A stretch of DNA of 64,000 nt from Campylobacter jejuni (GCF_001457695.1 NZ_LN831025.1:310001-374000), one strand, 5' to 3'. Numbered from the stretch's first letter, positions 43,470 through 54,358 are shown. The notes: a model not told the origin generated them from the sequence alone. Translations and numbers: made by a program.

Positions 43470-44852
43470 ATGCAAAGCATCATACTTATAGGTAAGCCAA
43501 ATGTGGGAAAATCAAGCCTTTTTAATAGAATGGCAAGACAAAGAATAGCTATTACAAGTGATATTTCAGGCACAACTAGAGATACAAATAAAACGCAAAT
43601 TCATATTCATTCAAAAAAAGCCATGCTTATTGATAGTGGGGGGCTTGATGAAAGTGATGAACTTTTTAAAAATGTGAAAAAAAACACTTTAAAAGTAGCT
43701 AAAGAAAGCGATATCATACTTTATCTAGTTGATGGGAAATTAGCGCCTGATGATGAGGATAGACAGTTTTTTTATTCTTTAAAAAAACTTGGAAAACCTA
43801 TAGCCTTAGTGATTAATAAAGTAGATAATAAAAAAGATGAAGAAAGGGCTTGGGAGTTTGCAAATTTTGGCGTAAAGGAAATCTTTAATCTTTCAGTAAC
43901 CCATAATGTAGGCTTAGATGAACTTTATGAATGGCTTGAAAAATTTTTACATGAAGAGTTTTTAATCCCCGATGAAGAAGAAAATTTAGAAGATTTTTTA
44001 GAGCATTATGAAGAAGGAAAAGAATTTCAATTTAAAGAAGTCGATCAAAATCATATCAGAGTGGGTATTGTAGGGCGTGTAAATGTTGGAAAATCAAGTC
44101 TTTTAAATGCTTTGGTTAAACAAGAACGCAGTGTTGTAAGTTCTATTGCAGGAACTACTATAGATCCTGTTAATGAAAGTGTAGTTCATAAAGATAAAGT
44201 GATAGAATTTGTTGATACTGCAGGTATTAGAAAAAGGGGTAAAATTCAAGGACTCGAACGCTTTGCCCTAAATCGCACGGAAAAAATTTTATCTCATTCT
44301 CAAATAGCACTTTTGGTTTTAGATGCGCATGAGGGCTTTAACGAGCTTGATGAACGCATTGCTGGGCTTGTGGCTAAGCATTATTTAGGTGTGATTATTG
44401 TTTTAAATAAATGGGATAAAAGTGAGATGGATTTTGATAAGACTGTAAAAGAATTGCGTCTTGATCGTTTTAAATTTCTAGCTTACGCACCTGTGATTAG
44501 CGTATCGGCTTTAAGTGGAAAAAGGGTGCATGTTTTACTAGATAAAATTTTGCAAATTTTTGAGAATTTCACTCAAAAAATCCAAACTTCTAAGCTTAAT
44601 ACTCTGATAGAAAATGCCACAAGAGCACATCCTTTGCCGCATGATTATGGGAAATTGGTTAAAATTTATTATGTAGTACAATATGACTTAGCGCCGCCAA
44701 AAATTGCACTTATCATGAATCGTCCCAAGGCTTTGCATTTTAGTTACAAGCGTTATTTGCAAAATCAAATCAGAAAAGAATTTAATTTTGAAGGTGTGCC
44801 TTTAGTGATTGCTTCGCGTAAAAAGGGCAGTAAAGAAAATGATGAAAGTTAA
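43470..44852 (+). CDS. der: Ribosome-assembly GTPase Der (EngA)
   Basis: A 460-residue protein with two tandem GTPase domains and a C-terminal KH-like domain. G1 motifs are [10 protein letters not shown] at the start and [14 protein letters not shown] near residue 205. Switch segments SDISGTTRD and [12 protein letters not shown], and NKxD motifs NKVDN and NKWDK, are present. Der acts in 50S subunit maturation. The end overlaps aroK by 14 bases. Confidence 0.97.
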   Translation: MQSIILIGKPNVGKSSLFNRMARQRIAITSDISGTTRDTNKTQIHIHSKKAMLIDSGGLDESDELFKNVKKNTLKVAKESDIILYLVDGKLAPDDEDRQFFYSLKKLGKPIALVINKVDNKKDEERAWEFANFGVKEIFNLSVTHNVGLDELYEWLEKFLHEEFLIPDEEENLEDFLEHYEEGKEFQFKEVDQNHIRVGIVGRVNVGKSSLLNALVKQERSVVSSIAGTTIDPVNESVVHKDKVIEFVDTAGIRKRGKIQGLERFALNRTEKILSHSQIALLVLDAHEGFNELDERIAGLVAKHYLGVIIVLNKWDKSEMDFDKTVKELRLDRFKFLAYAPVISVSALSGKRVHVLLDKILQIFENFTQKIQTSKLNTLIENATRAHPLPHDYGKLVKIYYVVQYDLAPPKIALIMNRPKALHFSYKRYLQNQIRKEFNFEGVPLVIASRKKGSKENDES

Positions 44853-45336
44853 AAATATAGTTTTTATAGGATTTATGGGTTCTGGAAAAAGCACTTTAGC
44901 AAGAGCTTTAGCTAAGGATTTAGATCTTGTTTTTTTAGATAGTGATTTTTTAATAGAACAAAAATTTAATCAAAAAGTCAGTGAAATTTTTGAACAAAAA
45001 GGGGAAAATTTTTTTAGAGAACAAGAGCAAAAAATGGCTGATTTTTTTAGTTCTTGTGAGAAAGCTTGTATTGCTACAGGCGGGGGTTTTGTTAATGTTT
45101 CAAATTTAGAAAAAGCAGGTTTTTGTATTTATTTAAAAGCAGATTTTGAATATTTAAAAAAGCGTTTAGACAAAGATGAAATTTCTAAAAGACCTTTATT
45201 TTATGATGAAATTAAAGCAAAAAAATTATATAATGAGCGTTTAAGCAAGTATGAACAAAAGGCAAATTTTATTTTAAATATAGAAAATAAAAATATAGAT
45301 GAGCTTTTAAGCGAGATTAAAAAGGTGATAAAATGA
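44839..45336 (+). CDS. aroK: Shikimate kinase
   Basis: A 165-residue P-loop kinase that phosphorylates shikimate. Walker A is [16 protein letters not shown] near residue 9; substrate binding is by FLDSDFLIE and the RxxE in NFFREQEQ, with the ATGGGFV glycine loop and SKRPLF lid. I place the start at ATG 44839 within der; a TTG further up would add residues not found in shikimate kinases. ATG 44842 is equally possible. The next gene trpS overlaps the stop by 4 bases. aroE is 17 kb away in this window. Confidence 0.95.
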   Translation: MMKVKNIVFIGFMGSGKSTLARALAKDLDLVFLDSDFLIEQKFNQKVSEIFEQKGENFFREQEQKMADFFSSCEKACIATGGGFVNVSNLEKAGFCIYLKADFEYLKKRLDKDEISKRPLFYDEIKAKKLYNERLSKYEQKANFILNIENKNIDELLSEIKKVIK

Positions 45337-46292
45337 GAGTATTAACAGGCCTTCAGCCAAGTGGCGATTTGCATATAGGTAATTATTTTGGTGCAATTAA
45401 GCAAATGGTAGATGCACAAGAAAAAAGCCAAATGTTTATGTTTATTGCTAATTATCATGCCATGACTTCTTCTCAAGATGGAGAAAAACTTAAACAAAAT
45501 TCCTTAAAAGCTGCTGCGGCTTTTTTAAGCCTTGGTATAGATCCTCAAAAAAGCGTTTTTTGGTTGCAAAGTGATGTTAAGGAAGTTATGGAGCTTTATT
45601 GGATTTTATCGCAATTTACTCCTATGGGTTTATTAGAGCGTGCGCATAGTTACAAGGATAAAGTTGCTAAGGGGCTTAGTGCTTCACATGGGCTTTTTTC
45701 TTATCCTGTTTTAATGGCAGCTGATATTTTACTTTTTGATACACAAATTGTTCCTGTGGGAAAAGATCAAATCCAACATGTTGAAATCGCACGTGATATT
45801 GCTTTAAAAGTTAATAATGAATGGGGTGAAATTTTTACCCTTCCAAAGGCTAAAGTTAATGAAGAAGTAGCTGTAGTTGTAGGCACTGATGGGGCAAAAA
45901 TGAGTAAATCTTATCAAAATACTATAGATATTTTTAGCAGTGAAAAAACCTTAAAAAAACAAATTTCTTCCATAGTTACAGATAGCACCGCTTTAGAAGA
46001 TCCAAAAGATCATGAAAACTGCAATATTTTTAAAATCGCAAAGCTTTTTTTAGATGAATCAGGGCAAAAAGAATTACAAATACGCTATGAAAAAGGTGGT
46101 GAGGGTTATGGACATTTTAAAATGTATTTAAACGAGCTTGTAAATGCTTATTTTAAAGAAGCAAGAGAAAAATATAATGAGCTTTTAGAAAAGCCTTCGC
46201 ATTTGAAAGAAATTTTGGATTTTGGTGCGACAAAAGCAAGAAAAATCGCCCAAGAAAAAATGCAAAAAATTTATGAAAAAATCGGACTTTAA
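45333..46292 (+). CDS. trpS: Tryptophanyl-tRNA synthetase
   Basis: A 319-residue class I synthetase. The HIGH motif is [11 protein letters not shown] near residue 12 and the KMSKS motif [10 protein letters not shown] near 192. MADILLFD and [16 protein letters not shown] are typical of TrpRS. It charges tRNA-Trp and so sets the signal a trp leader peptide would sense. Translation is coupled to aroK by ATGA; serS follows after 10 bases. Confidence 0.97.
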   Translation: MRVLTGLQPSGDLHIGNYFGAIKQMVDAQEKSQMFMFIANYHAMTSSQDGEKLKQNSLKAAAAFLSLGIDPQKSVFWLQSDVKEVMELYWILSQFTPMGLLERAHSYKDKVAKGLSASHGLFSYPVLMAADILLFDTQIVPVGKDQIQHVEIARDIALKVNNEWGEIFTLPKAKVNEEVAVVVGTDGAKMSKSYQNTIDIFSSEKTLKKQISSIVTDSTALEDPKDHENCNIFKIAKLFLDESGQKELQIRYEKGGEGYGHFKMYLNELVNAYFKEAREKYNELLEKPSHLKEILDFGATKARKIAQEKMQKIYEKIGL

Positions 46293-46302
46293 GGAGTAGA
46301 AA

Positions 46303-47538
46303 ATGCTAGATTTAAAAAATTTGCAAAATAATTTTGATGAAGTGGCTAAAAAGTTAAAAAATAAAAAAGTTGATGAAAATATCTTAAAAAAACTTGCTGA
46401 ACTTTTTGCAAGTTTAAAAAAAGAAAAAACAGCTTTAGAAGAATTTCAAGCTTTTCAAAATAAATTCAGTAAAGAACTTGCTACAGCCGAAGATAAAGAA
46501 AGTTTAAAAGCAAAATTAAGCGAAAATAAAAGTAAAATTAATGAGCAAAGCACTAAAGTAAATGCTTTAGAAAATGAGCTTGAAGAAATCGCTCATGCCA
46601 TCCCAAATATCCCTGATGAATGTGTGCCTGTGGGTGAAGACGAAGATGAAAATGTGGAGCTTAAAAAAGTTTTAAATCCACCTAGCTTTGATTTTACTCC
46701 AAAAGAACATTTTGAATTAGGTGAGAGTTTAAATTGGCTTGATTTTGTGCGTGGGGTAAAAATTTCACAAAGCCGTTTTTGTGTGCTTAAGAACGAAGGA
46801 GCTTTATTAAGCCGTGCTTTGGTAAATTATATGATAGATTTTAATAGAAGTCGTGGATTTGAATTTGTTAATGTACCTTTTTTGGTAAATGGTGCTACTA
46901 TGTTTGGGACAGGTCAGTTGCCAAAATTTAAAGAAGATATGTATAAGGTAGATGATGAGGATTTGTATTTGATCTCAACTTCTGAAATTCCAGTAACCAA
47001 TCTTTATAGTGGAGAAATTTTAGCTAGTGAAACTTTACCGATAAAAATGACTTGTTATAGTGCTTGTTTTAGAAAAGAAGCAGGCAGTGCAGGGCGTGAT
47101 ACAAGAGGTATTATAAGACAACACCAGTTTGAAAAAGTAGAGCTTGTAAGTATCACTAAACCTGAGCAAAGTGATAGCGTGTTTAATGAAATGCTTGAGT
47201 GTGCAAGTGATTTACTCAGTTCTTTAGGTTTAGCGCATAGACATTTGATGCTTTGCACCGGAGATTTGGGTTTTAGTGCGGCAAAAACTGTAGATCTTGA
47301 AGTGTGGCTTCCAGGACAAAATAAATATCGTGAGATCAGCTCGGTTTCAAATTGTCGTGATTTTCAAGCAAGACGCGCTAAAATTCGCTATAAAAACGAA
47401 CAAGGAAAAAATGAACTCGTTCACACTCTTAATGGCTCATCTTTGGCAGTAGGAAGAACCTTGGTAGCGATTATGGAAAATTATCAAGATAAAGAAGGAA
47501 AAATTCATATTCCTGATGCTTTGAAAAAATATTTTTAA
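46303..47538 (+). CDS. serS: Seryl-tRNA synthetase
   Basis: A 411-residue class II synthetase. Residues 1 to about 110 form the tRNA-binding helical arm (Lys/Glu-rich coiled coil). Motif 2 is in [26 protein letters not shown] and motif 3 in [20 protein letters not shown] (both recognised in parts). [15 protein letters not shown] is a typical serine-site segment. An AAGGAG site precedes the ATG. Part of the der-aroK-trpS-serS run. Confidence 0.97.
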   Translation: MLDLKNLQNNFDEVAKKLKNKKVDENILKKLAELFASLKKEKTALEEFQAFQNKFSKELATAEDKESLKAKLSENKSKINEQSTKVNALENELEEIAHAIPNIPDECVPVGEDEDENVELKKVLNPPSFDFTPKEHFELGESLNWLDFVRGVKISQSRFCVLKNEGALLSRALVNYMIDFNRSRGFEFVNVPFLVNGATMFGTGQLPKFKEDMYKVDDEDLYLISTSEIPVTNLYSGEILASETLPIKMTCYSACFRKEAGSAGRDTRGIIRQHQFEKVELVSITKPEQSDSVFNEMLECASDLLSSLGLAHRHLMLCTGDLGFSAAKTVDLEVWLPGQNKYREISSVSNCRDFQARRAKIRYKNEQGKNELVHTLNGSSLAVGRTLVAIMENYQDKEGKIHIPDALKKYF

Positions 47539-47547
47539 AGAGTATAG

Positions 47548-50010
47548 ATGGCTGAACAAGAAGATATAATACTAGAAAAACCCGAAGATGGCTTAAATCA
47601 ACCAAGACTTGATGAGAGTTTAGAGGGATTTAAGGGGCAAGAGGGGCAAGCTCCAGAAGATGAAGAATTTGCATCATTGCCAGAAGAATTACCTCAAGAA
47701 AATAGTGATAGTGGTTTTAAATTTACAAGAGAAAGTGCGCCTGAAGATGTATCAACTTTTGAAGAAGTTGAAAGTCAAGAGCCTACGCCTTGGTATAAAG
47801 ATCGTAAGTTTATGTCTCTTGTGGGTTTATCTTTGGGGATTATTTGCATTTTAGTTTTTACACTTTTTTATTTAACTTTTAGTGAAGGAAAAATTAAACC
47901 AGATATTATAGCTTCTAAGCCTTTAGAACAACCTGTTGTTATGCCTGATGAATCATATAAATACAATGATATGCAAAGAATTGATGGTATGATCCAAAAA
48001 GCAAATGCTTTATATTTAAAGGGTGAGGTTGAACAGGCTTTAAAAGTTTATGAGCAAGTTGCCGTATATAACGAATCTTTATCTAATTATAATTTAGGCG
48101 TTTCTCAAATGAATGAGAATAAATTCCAAGAAGCTTTTGAAAGCTTCAAAAAAGCTATAGCCAATGGAGAAAATCAAAGTGTAGCTGCTATCAATGCTGC
48201 TGTTTGTGCTTTAAAGCTTAATGATAAGGAAAAATTTAGATATTATATTGATTTAGCTCAAGTGTATCTTCCAAAAGAAGGAAAATCAAAATTATATGAT
48301 TATTATTTAAGCTTGATTAATTATTACAAAGGATATTACCCTGAGGCCTTACAAATGTTACAAAGAACAGATGTGGAGCCGTATTCTGATGTTGCAAAGT
48401 ATTTGTCTGCTAAAATTTATGCAAAAATGGACTTTGATTCCAAGGCTATACAGCAATTAAATTCTCAAGGCAATTTTGAATCCAGTTTATCTTTAGGTCT
48501 TTTATACGCTAGAATAGGAGAATATGCTAAAGCTAAAGTCGCTTTAAGCACAGCGATGAAAATTGAAAGAGATTTTAATCAGAGTTTAGCGGCTTTAACA
48601 TTGGTTGATATTAAAACAGGAAATTATCAAGATATGTTAGCGCGCTTGCAAAATTCTTATGATAACGATAAAGATAGATATAAGATTTTAGATACTTATA
48701 AAATTCAAGTTCGTTTAAATAAGGATCTTTTTAATATAGCAGTTGCTCAAAATTCTTTTTCAAAAGATTTGTTAAAAAAACAAAAAGATCAATTCGATTT
48801 GCTTTTTTATTTTGCACCTTATCAAGTGTTTGATAGTAAGCAGGCTGCTTTATATATTAAAAAAGCTAATGTTACAGATTTCGTAGATGATAGTACTGAT
48901 GCGGGAATTTATCTTAATATAAGCAAAGCTCTTTCATCTACCAATGTAAAAATTGCCAATATTATTAACTATGCATTAAATCAGAAGTTACGCCTTGCTA
49001 ACCAAGAATTTCAAAAACTTATCAAGGATTATCCAGAACATAGTATTTTACATTATAATTTGGCTTTAACTTATGCCCAAATGCAAAATTATGAACTTGC
49101 TTATAAGCATTTTTCAAGTTCATATCATCTTAATCCTAAAAATTACTTAGCAGGTGCTTTTGCTATGTTTTGTGCAAAATTAATTGATATTGATACAACT
49201 AAACTTTACAATGAAATTCTTGATAATATAGCTGCTGATTCTAATTTTAAAGCTAATATGCAAAAAAGTATGTTATTTTTAGTTAATAATAATTATATTT
49301 CTATGCTTCCTTATTTAGATGAAATAAAAAAAGATACGCCTTTGAGTTTGATTTTTGAAGCTATTATTGCTAAAAATAATAACCTTAATAATCAAGTAGA
49401 TGTGAAAATTGCTAAATTGCGTTCAGAGTTGCCTGAAGATATTTTGGCAAATATTTTGTATTTTAATTCTTTAAATTCAAATTTAAATATTAAAGAATAT
49501 GCTCAAAATGCTCAAATTCATTTTAAAAATTTAAAACTTGATTATCGTAGTGTTTTTGGTGGACCAAGTATCGCTAGGGAATTTTATGTTAATTTAATGC
49601 ATATTGCAGGGCTTTTAAATTTAGAAAGACAGAAATTTAAAGAGTTGATTAATGTTTCAGGAGCAAAAGATGAGGGTATTTTACAAACTTTAGCTTATTT
49701 GGATATTTTTGCACAGCAATACGAGGAGGCTTATGCACTTTATAATTCTTTGATTGATGATTATGGAGCTAAAGATACTAAAACTTTATTTTTAGCAGCT
49801 GTAGCAGCCGTAGGTGCAAATAATCCAAATTCAGCTATAGCACTTTTGCAGCTTTCTAAACTTACAGATAAAAATAATAAAGAAAGTAAAGCAGCTCTTG
49901 GTATGTTGTATCAAGAAGTAAAGAACTATGAAGCTGCGATATCTCAGTATAAAACTTTACCTAATAATTTTAAGAGTGAATTTTTTACTTTTGATATTAA
50001 TAACAACTAA
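47548..50010 (+). CDS. Large TPR-repeat membrane protein
   Basis: An 820-residue protein. Residues 1 to about 85 are acidic and disordered, then one transmembrane helix (about 91-110), then a long helical region with TPR units, for example ALKVYEQVAVYNESLSNYNLG, FQEAFESFKKAIANGENQS, YPEHSILHYNLALTYAQMQN and the last YEAAISQYK near the C-terminus. Most of the protein is therefore probably periplasmic. No enzymatic domain is seen. I recall this locus and its neighbour as flagellum-associated in the genus, but I cannot verify that. It begins 10 bases after serS and ends at a strong palindromic terminator. Confidence 0.85.
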   Translation: MAEQEDIILEKPEDGLNQPRLDESLEGFKGQEGQAPEDEEFASLPEELPQENSDSGFKFTRESAPEDVSTFEEVESQEPTPWYKDRKFMSLVGLSLGIICILVFTLFYLTFSEGKIKPDIIASKPLEQPVVMPDESYKYNDMQRIDGMIQKANALYLKGEVEQALKVYEQVAVYNESLSNYNLGVSQMNENKFQEAFESFKKAIANGENQSVAAINAAVCALKLNDKEKFRYYIDLAQVYLPKEGKSKLYDYYLSLINYYKGYYPEALQMLQRTDVEPYSDVAKYLSAKIYAKMDFDSKAIQQLNSQGNFESSLSLGLLYARIGEYAKAKVALSTAMKIERDFNQSLAALTLVDIKTGNYQDMLARLQNSYDNDKDRYKILDTYKIQVRLNKDLFNIAVAQNSFSKDLLKKQKDQFDLLFYFAPYQVFDSKQAALYIKKANVTDFVDDSTDAGIYLNISKALSSTNVKIANIINYALNQKLRLANQEFQKLIKDYPEHSILHYNLALTYAQMQNYELAYKHFSSSYHLNPKNYLAGAFAMFCAKLIDIDTTKLYNEILDNIAADSNFKANMQKSMLFLVNNNYISMLPYLDEIKKDTPLSLIFEAIIAKNNNLNNQVDVKIAKLRSELPEDILANILYFNSLNSNLNIKEYAQNAQIHFKNLKLDYRSVFGGPSIAREFYVNLMHIAGLLNLERQKFKELINVSGAKDEGILQTLAYLDIFAQQYEEAYALYNSLIDDYGAKDTKTLFLAAVAAVGANNPNSAIALLQLSKLTDKNNKESKAALGMLYQEVKNYEAAISQYKTLPNNFKSEFFTFDINNN

Positions 50011-50040
50011 AAATGCTTAGAAATTTCTAAGCATTTTTAG
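50007..50040. terminator. Bidirectional terminator between the TPR gene and the convergent gene
   Basis: A perfect 34-base palindrome (17-bp arms CTAAAAATGCTTAGAAA and its complement) that includes the TPR gene stop codon and ends one base before the convergent gene. Both strands have T-rich ends after the stem. Confidence 0.88.
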
Positions 50041-50676
50041 TTAAGCTTGAAGATCTAGAGTTTTTCCGCCTAGTTCATCGATGCGATCGCTAACTTTTTT
50101 AAGTGCCGCATCTATTGTATCTTGACTGATTTGAGGAAGTTCTCCACCCCACATTTTTTCTGCTTGCTCAAATCCTTTTTTCATACCTTCAAGACCTTTT
50201 TTCAATTTTTCAACATCGTCGCCACCGCCTTTAATAACAAAATCCGCGATGCGATTGGCTGTATTTTCCACTCCAAAAAAACCATCTTCACTTACAAGTT
50301 GTTGAAGTTCATCTGTATTCATATCAAGTGGATTTTTGCCATTGTAACCTAAGGATGCAAAATCAATATTTGTAAGTATAGATTTCGCAGTATCTAAATT
50401 GGCACCATTTAAAAGACTATCTAGTCCAGCTTGGGCATTGCTCGAACCTATTACAGCATTCATTGTTTGCTGTTGAAACTGAACTAGGTAAATTTGTGTA
50501 ATGCCCTTTCCACCAAGTGCATTTAATTTTTCAAGGGTATTTTTATCTACATCCTTACTAGAATTAGCACTTTGAACATTTTTGTCTTTTGTGTTTTCCT
50601 TAGCATCATCTGCCTTCTTATTGCTAACTTGTGTTTGTGCCATGCTAGCGATATTTGAAAAAGTATTCACTTGCAT
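50041..50676 (-). CDS. Protein of unknown function, flagellar-type promoter
   Basis: A 211-residue hydrophilic protein without a signal peptide or membrane segment. The N-terminus (MQVNTFSNIASMAQTQVSNK) is Ser/Thr/Gln-rich like flagellar-type secretion substrates, followed by an acidic, Lys-rich stretch, then a helical C-terminus (GGDDVEKLKKGLEGMKKGFE, DTIDAALKKVSDRIDELGG). No domain is recognised. Upstream is a sigma-28-like -10 (CGATAT), suggesting expression with late flagellar genes, and a secreted effector or flagellum-linked colonisation factor is a fair guess. AAAGGAG ribosome site before the ATG. Confidence 0.8.
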   Translation of the reverse strand: MQVNTFSNIASMAQTQVSNKKADDAKENTKDKNVQSANSSKDVDKNTLEKLNALGGKGITQIYLVQFQQQTMNAVIGSSNAQAGLDSLLNGANLDTAKSILTNIDFASLGYNGKNPLDMNTDELQQLVSEDGFFGVENTANRIADFVIKGGGDDVEKLKKGLEGMKKGFEQAEKMWGGELPQISQDTIDAALKKVSDRIDELGGKTLDLQA

Positions 50677-50705
50677 ATTTGCTCCTTTGTGTGAGGCTTT
50701 AATTT

Positions 50706-50711
50706 ATATCG
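50706..50711 (-). promoter_or_regulatory. Sigma-28 (FliA)-type promoter -10 box
   Basis: Minus strand CGATAT, in AGTCGATATAAA, 29 bases before the ATG and preceded by a T-rich/TTAAG segment at about the -35 distance. It matches the Campylobacter FliA -10 (CGATwT). Confidence 0.65.
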
Positions 50712-50737
50712 ACTTTTGACTTAAAAAATTTATAAGG

Positions 50738-50772
50738 ACATTAAATTCCTTATTTTCAAAGGAATTTAATGT
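50738..50772 (-). terminator. Terminator hairpin after pyk
   Basis: A perfect 14-bp stem (ACATTAAATTCCTT / AAGGAATTTAATGT) with a 7-base loop starts 1 base after the pyk stop codon and would separate pyk from the flagellar-type gene. Confidence 0.75.
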
Positions 50773-50773
50773 T

Positions 50774-52216
50774 TTATTGTAGATAATAAGTAATTTGCTC
50801 TTTATTGAGAATGCGGATAAGATTGCTAGTGCCTTCTACCCCTGTTGGAAAGCCTGCAGTTAGAAGATAGCATTTATCTTCATCCATAAAACCTTTTTCA
50901 ACGCTTGATCTTACAGAGTCTTTTAATAATTCTGTAAGTTCATTACTTTTGTTAACTAAAATCGCAGGATTAACTCCCCAAACTATGCTTAAAGAGTTTA
51001 AGGTTTTTTCAGAATGTCCTACTGCTATGATTTCTATATTTGGACGATATCTCGCAATCTTAATAGCAGATTTTCCGCTACTTGTTAAAGAAAAAATAGC
51101 ATCAGCGTTAAGATCTGTTGCAAGATGAGCTGAAGAACGCATGATTTTATCTGTATTGTCTAAATCATTAAAATCATTAAATTTGTTATATGGATAGCGT
51201 TTTTCTGTTTCTATTATAGTTTGACACATTATATCAACAGCGTTTGCAGGATCTATACCAACGGCACTTTCTTCACTTAGCATTACCGCATCTGTTCCAT
51301 CTAGAACAGCATTTGCAACATCTGAAATTTCAGCTCTTGTGGCGGTTTTGCTTTTGGCTAATGAAAAAAGCATTTGAGTCGCAGTAATAACAGGCTTAGA
51401 GGCATTGTTTGCTTTTTGTATAATTTCTTTTTGGATATTAGGAACTTTATAATAAGGTACCTCAATACCTAAGTCTCCTCTTGCAACCATTACACCATCG
51501 CTAGATTTAATAATCTCATCAATATTTTCTACTGCATCAAATTTTTCAATTTTTGCAAAAATAGATATTTTTGCGTTATTTTGTGCTAAAATTTCACGAA
51601 CTTCATCAATATCGTGCGCATTTTGTACGAAAGATATTGCTAAAAAATCTACTTCATTTTTTATACCCCAAAGTAAATCATTTTTATCTTTTTGTGTAAT
51701 AACATCAATATTGATTTTAGTATTCGGAAAATTAATACCTTTATTTGAGTTTAAAAAACCATCATTTTCTATAATGGTTTTAATTTTTTGATCATCTATG
51801 TTTTCTACTTTAGCACGAATTGATCCATCATATAGATAAATATATTCATCAATTTTTAACATATCTAAAATAGATTTTTGATTAATACTGATTTTATAAT
51901 GATTTTGAGCAATCTTCTCCCCTAAAATTGTTTCACGATAAAAATCAAGTCTATCACCCTTTTTTAATTCAAATGGTTCTTTAAGTTCACCTGTACGAAT
52001 TTTAGGACCACTAATGTCTTGTAAAATTCCAATACGAGTATGCAATTCTTTAGCTACTCTTCTTATGGTATCTAAGTTTTTTTTATGATACTCATGTGTT
52101 CCATGAGAAAAGTTTAAACGGAAAACATTTACACCATTGATAATCATTTGGCGTAGAATTTCTTCCTTTTCACTTGCTGGACCTACTGTGGCTACAATTT
52201 TTGTTTTTTTAAGCAT
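50774..52216 (-). CDS. pyk: Pyruvate kinase
   Basis: A 480-residue enzyme that makes pyruvate and ATP from phosphoenolpyruvate. TKIVATVGPASEKEE, VFRLNFSHGTHEYHKK, the active-site IFAKIEKFDAVENIDEII and GVMVARGDLGIEVP, and TRAEISDVANAVLDGTDAVM (in parts) are conserved. In an organism lacking glucose phosphotransferase and phosphofructokinase it probably serves gluconeogenic balance and anaplerosis. ATG at 52216, behind AAGGAG. Confidence 0.96.
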   Translation of the reverse strand: MLKKTKIVATVGPASEKEEILRQMIINGVNVFRLNFSHGTHEYHKKNLDTIRRVAKELHTRIGILQDISGPKIRTGELKEPFELKKGDRLDFYRETILGEKIAQNHYKISINQKSILDMLKIDEYIYLYDGSIRAKVENIDDQKIKTIIENDGFLNSNKGINFPNTKINIDVITQKDKNDLLWGIKNEVDFLAISFVQNAHDIDEVREILAQNNAKISIFAKIEKFDAVENIDEIIKSSDGVMVARGDLGIEVPYYKVPNIQKEIIQKANNASKPVITATQMLFSLAKSKTATRAEISDVANAVLDGTDAVMLSEESAVGIDPANAVDIMCQTIIETEKRYPYNKFNDFNDLDNTDKIMRSSAHLATDLNADAIFSLTSSGKSAIKIARYRPNIEIIAVGHSEKTLNSLSIVWGVNPAILVNKSNELTELLKDSVRSSVEKGFMDEDKCYLLTAGFPTGVEGTSNLIRILNKEQITYYLQ

Positions 52217-52264
52217 GGTAAACTCCTTTTGAAATTATTGTATCTAAAAATAGAAACAAAATGA

Positions 52265-53611
52265 TTACAATAATTCTGAAGAAAATTTATCTTCGTTAAA
52301 TTCCATTCCTAGGTAATTACATATAAGCTTTGCATCTCTTTCAGCATTTCCTAAACAACTTGTTGCCCCAGGACTTGGAGTCATATTGAAAATAATACCA
52401 GGGGTTTCTGTGATACTTGCTTCACCTAGCATTAATTCTCCTTTAGTTTTATCAATAACTTGTGGTCTTACGCCTCCAAAACCTTTCGCATAATAAATAT
52501 CGCTTGCTTTAAGACTTGGGACTATTTTTTTGGCATCTTTAACAAATAAGCTTTTATCAATAAAAGGTAGTTCAAAAAGATAATTATAAAAGATGTAATT
52601 TCTAATTGTTGCATCTTTAAACATATTAAAAGTTACTTTTAAAACAGTTTTATCAAGTTTTAGTGCTTCAAAAAATTCTGGAACTGATTTTAGACCATGA
52701 TAACGTTCTAGTTTTGGAATAACAAGTGCAGTAGGTCCAAAGCGAGTGTTCATATCAGCAAGCAAATCAGGATCTCCATGAAGGGCTGCAAATGGAAGTT
52801 TAGGATTTTGCACCATATAAACTTTGCCATTTAAAAGTTTTTGTTTGGTTAAATAAAAACTTCCTGCAACAGGCCAACAAGACTTATCCATACCTAAGTT
52901 CATTTTATGTGCTAAATGTAAAGAGTGCGCCCCAGCATTGACAACTACGCTTTTGGCATGGTATTCTTGATGATTTGAGGTTTTTAATATAAAAATATCA
53001 TCTTTTTTTTCTATGTGAATAATTTCTTGATTAAAGGCAACGAAAGTATTTTTATTTTGTTTTTGGGCTTGTTCTATTAGATTTATACTCATTTTCCCAA
53101 AATCTACAGTTGTAAAAACCTCGCCGCTTTCAACACCCATGGCACAGATATTTTCAGGTCTATCTTGATTGCAATCTTCTCCTAAAACAACCTTGGGTTC
53201 AATTTGTTTGATTTTTGCTTTATCGAAAAATTTTATATAAGGATAAAGTTCTTTAAATTCTTCATAGCGTTTTTTCATATAATCACATTCTATATCTCCA
53301 ACAGCTAGAGCCATTTTTTGATGAGAAAACATGAAATTATTTTGCGCATTTTGCATGAGTCCATATTTAACTATCATATCAGCTGTTCTTTTTACTTTTC
53401 GCGCTTTTTCTAAAGTATAATTGGTTTCAATATCTCCACAATGAATGGTTTGAGAATTACTCGTTCCCTTAGAATTTAATGTTGCAGCTGTATTATATTT
53501 TTCTATCAAAGCAATATTTTTAATATTTGTATATCTTGCAAGCTCGTAAAATAATGCTGCTCCCGAAATTCCAGCTCCGATGACAAGCACATCAAATTCT
53601 TGTTGACCCAT
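52265..53611 (-). CDS. mqo: FAD-dependent malate:quinone oxidoreductase
   Basis: A 448-residue flavoprotein. The dinucleotide fold is FDVLVIGAGISGAALFYELAR near residue 6. KGTSNSQTIHCGDIETNY and FGGVRPQVIDKTKGELMLGE, and TPSPGATSCLGNAERDA at the end, resemble the MQO / 2-hydroxyglutarate oxidase group. It oxidises malate to oxaloacetate with electrons to quinone in the membrane. It is shorter than enterobacterial MQO and could instead act on another 2-hydroxyacid, but genus annotation is malate:quinone oxidoreductase. ATG follows GGAAAAAC. Confidence 0.85.
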   Translation of the reverse strand: MGQQEFDVLVIGAGISGAALFYELARYTNIKNIALIEKYNTAATLNSKGTSNSQTIHCGDIETNYTLEKARKVKRTADMIVKYGLMQNAQNNFMFSHQKMALAVGDIECDYMKKRYEEFKELYPYIKFFDKAKIKQIEPKVVLGEDCNQDRPENICAMGVESGEVFTTVDFGKMSINLIEQAQKQNKNTFVAFNQEIIHIEKKDDIFILKTSNHQEYHAKSVVVNAGAHSLHLAHKMNLGMDKSCWPVAGSFYLTKQKLLNGKVYMVQNPKLPFAALHGDPDLLADMNTRFGPTALVIPKLERYHGLKSVPEFFEALKLDKTVLKVTFNMFKDATIRNYIFYNYLFELPFIDKSLFVKDAKKIVPSLKASDIYYAKGFGGVRPQVIDKTKGELMLGEASITETPGIIFNMTPSPGATSCLGNAERDAKLICNYLGMEFNEDKFSSELL

Positions 53612-53728
53612 TGTTTTTCCTTTTTTTATTTTAATAAACTTTTTTCTAAATAAAGTTTAATTGAATTTGTTTTACAAAAAGTTAAATTTCATTAAGGTTT
53701 GATATCAATGAGAATTTTTGTAACATTT

Positions 53729-54358
53729 TTAATAAAGTAAATTGGGATTTTCTTTTATAATCTTTTTCATTCCTCGAAAGATTAAAAGTTTATCATAAAT
53801 TGCGTGATCGAAATAATTTGCTAAAAATTGTCCATCTCCACCAGTGAAATAAAGCTTTTTATTTTGAGCGGCATCTTTTATCAGTAGGTAAATTCCTTTA
53901 AAAACACCATAACTTAAAGCATCTATAGTTTTTTGCGGGAATGCATCAAGACTAACTTGAGTGTTAAATTCACTTTTTAATCGTGGTGAAATATGGCTAT
54001 AAATTTTTTTATAATTTGCAATACCTGGTAAGATAAAACCACCAAGATGTATAGAATTAGAAATAATATCAATTGTAATAGCACTACCTGCATCTACAAC
54101 AACCCCATCTTCAATAGTATAACAAGCTGCTATGCGATCGATTCCTAATCCTTGATAAATTGTATCAAATAAAAAATAAGGTTCAAGATTGATAAAATTT
54201 TTTTGATTTTTTAAATGTTCTTTGAGATGTTCATTGACATTGATATAAAAAATTTTTTGTTCATTTTTAAATTCTAAAAACTGATCTATACTAAGAGTAA
54301 AATATTTGTTATCATCTAGGAAATTAGCATTTGAATTCCCAATATCACAGAGCAACAT
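53729..54358 (-). CDS. coaX: Type III pantothenate kinase
   Basis: A 209-residue kinase for the first step of coenzyme A synthesis. LLCDIGNSNANFL near residue 2 gives the ATP loop (DxGNS), GLGIDRIAACY and VVVDAGSAITIDII carry the catalytic Asp, and LGGFILPGIANY is the conserved pantothenate region. It is shorter than the 250-residue norm. The start overlaps the preceding small gene by 14 bases. It is the last gene of the YfgM-like/BamB-like run. Confidence 0.9.
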   Translation of the reverse strand: MLLCDIGNSNANFLDDNKYFTLSIDQFLEFKNEQKIFYINVNEHLKEHLKNQKNFINLEPYFLFDTIYQGLGIDRIAACYTIEDGVVVDAGSAITIDIISNSIHLGGFILPGIANYKKIYSHISPRLKSEFNTQVSLDAFPQKTIDALSYGVFKGIYLLIKDAAQNKKLYFTGGDGQFLANYFDHAIYDKLLIFRGMKKIIKENPNLLY

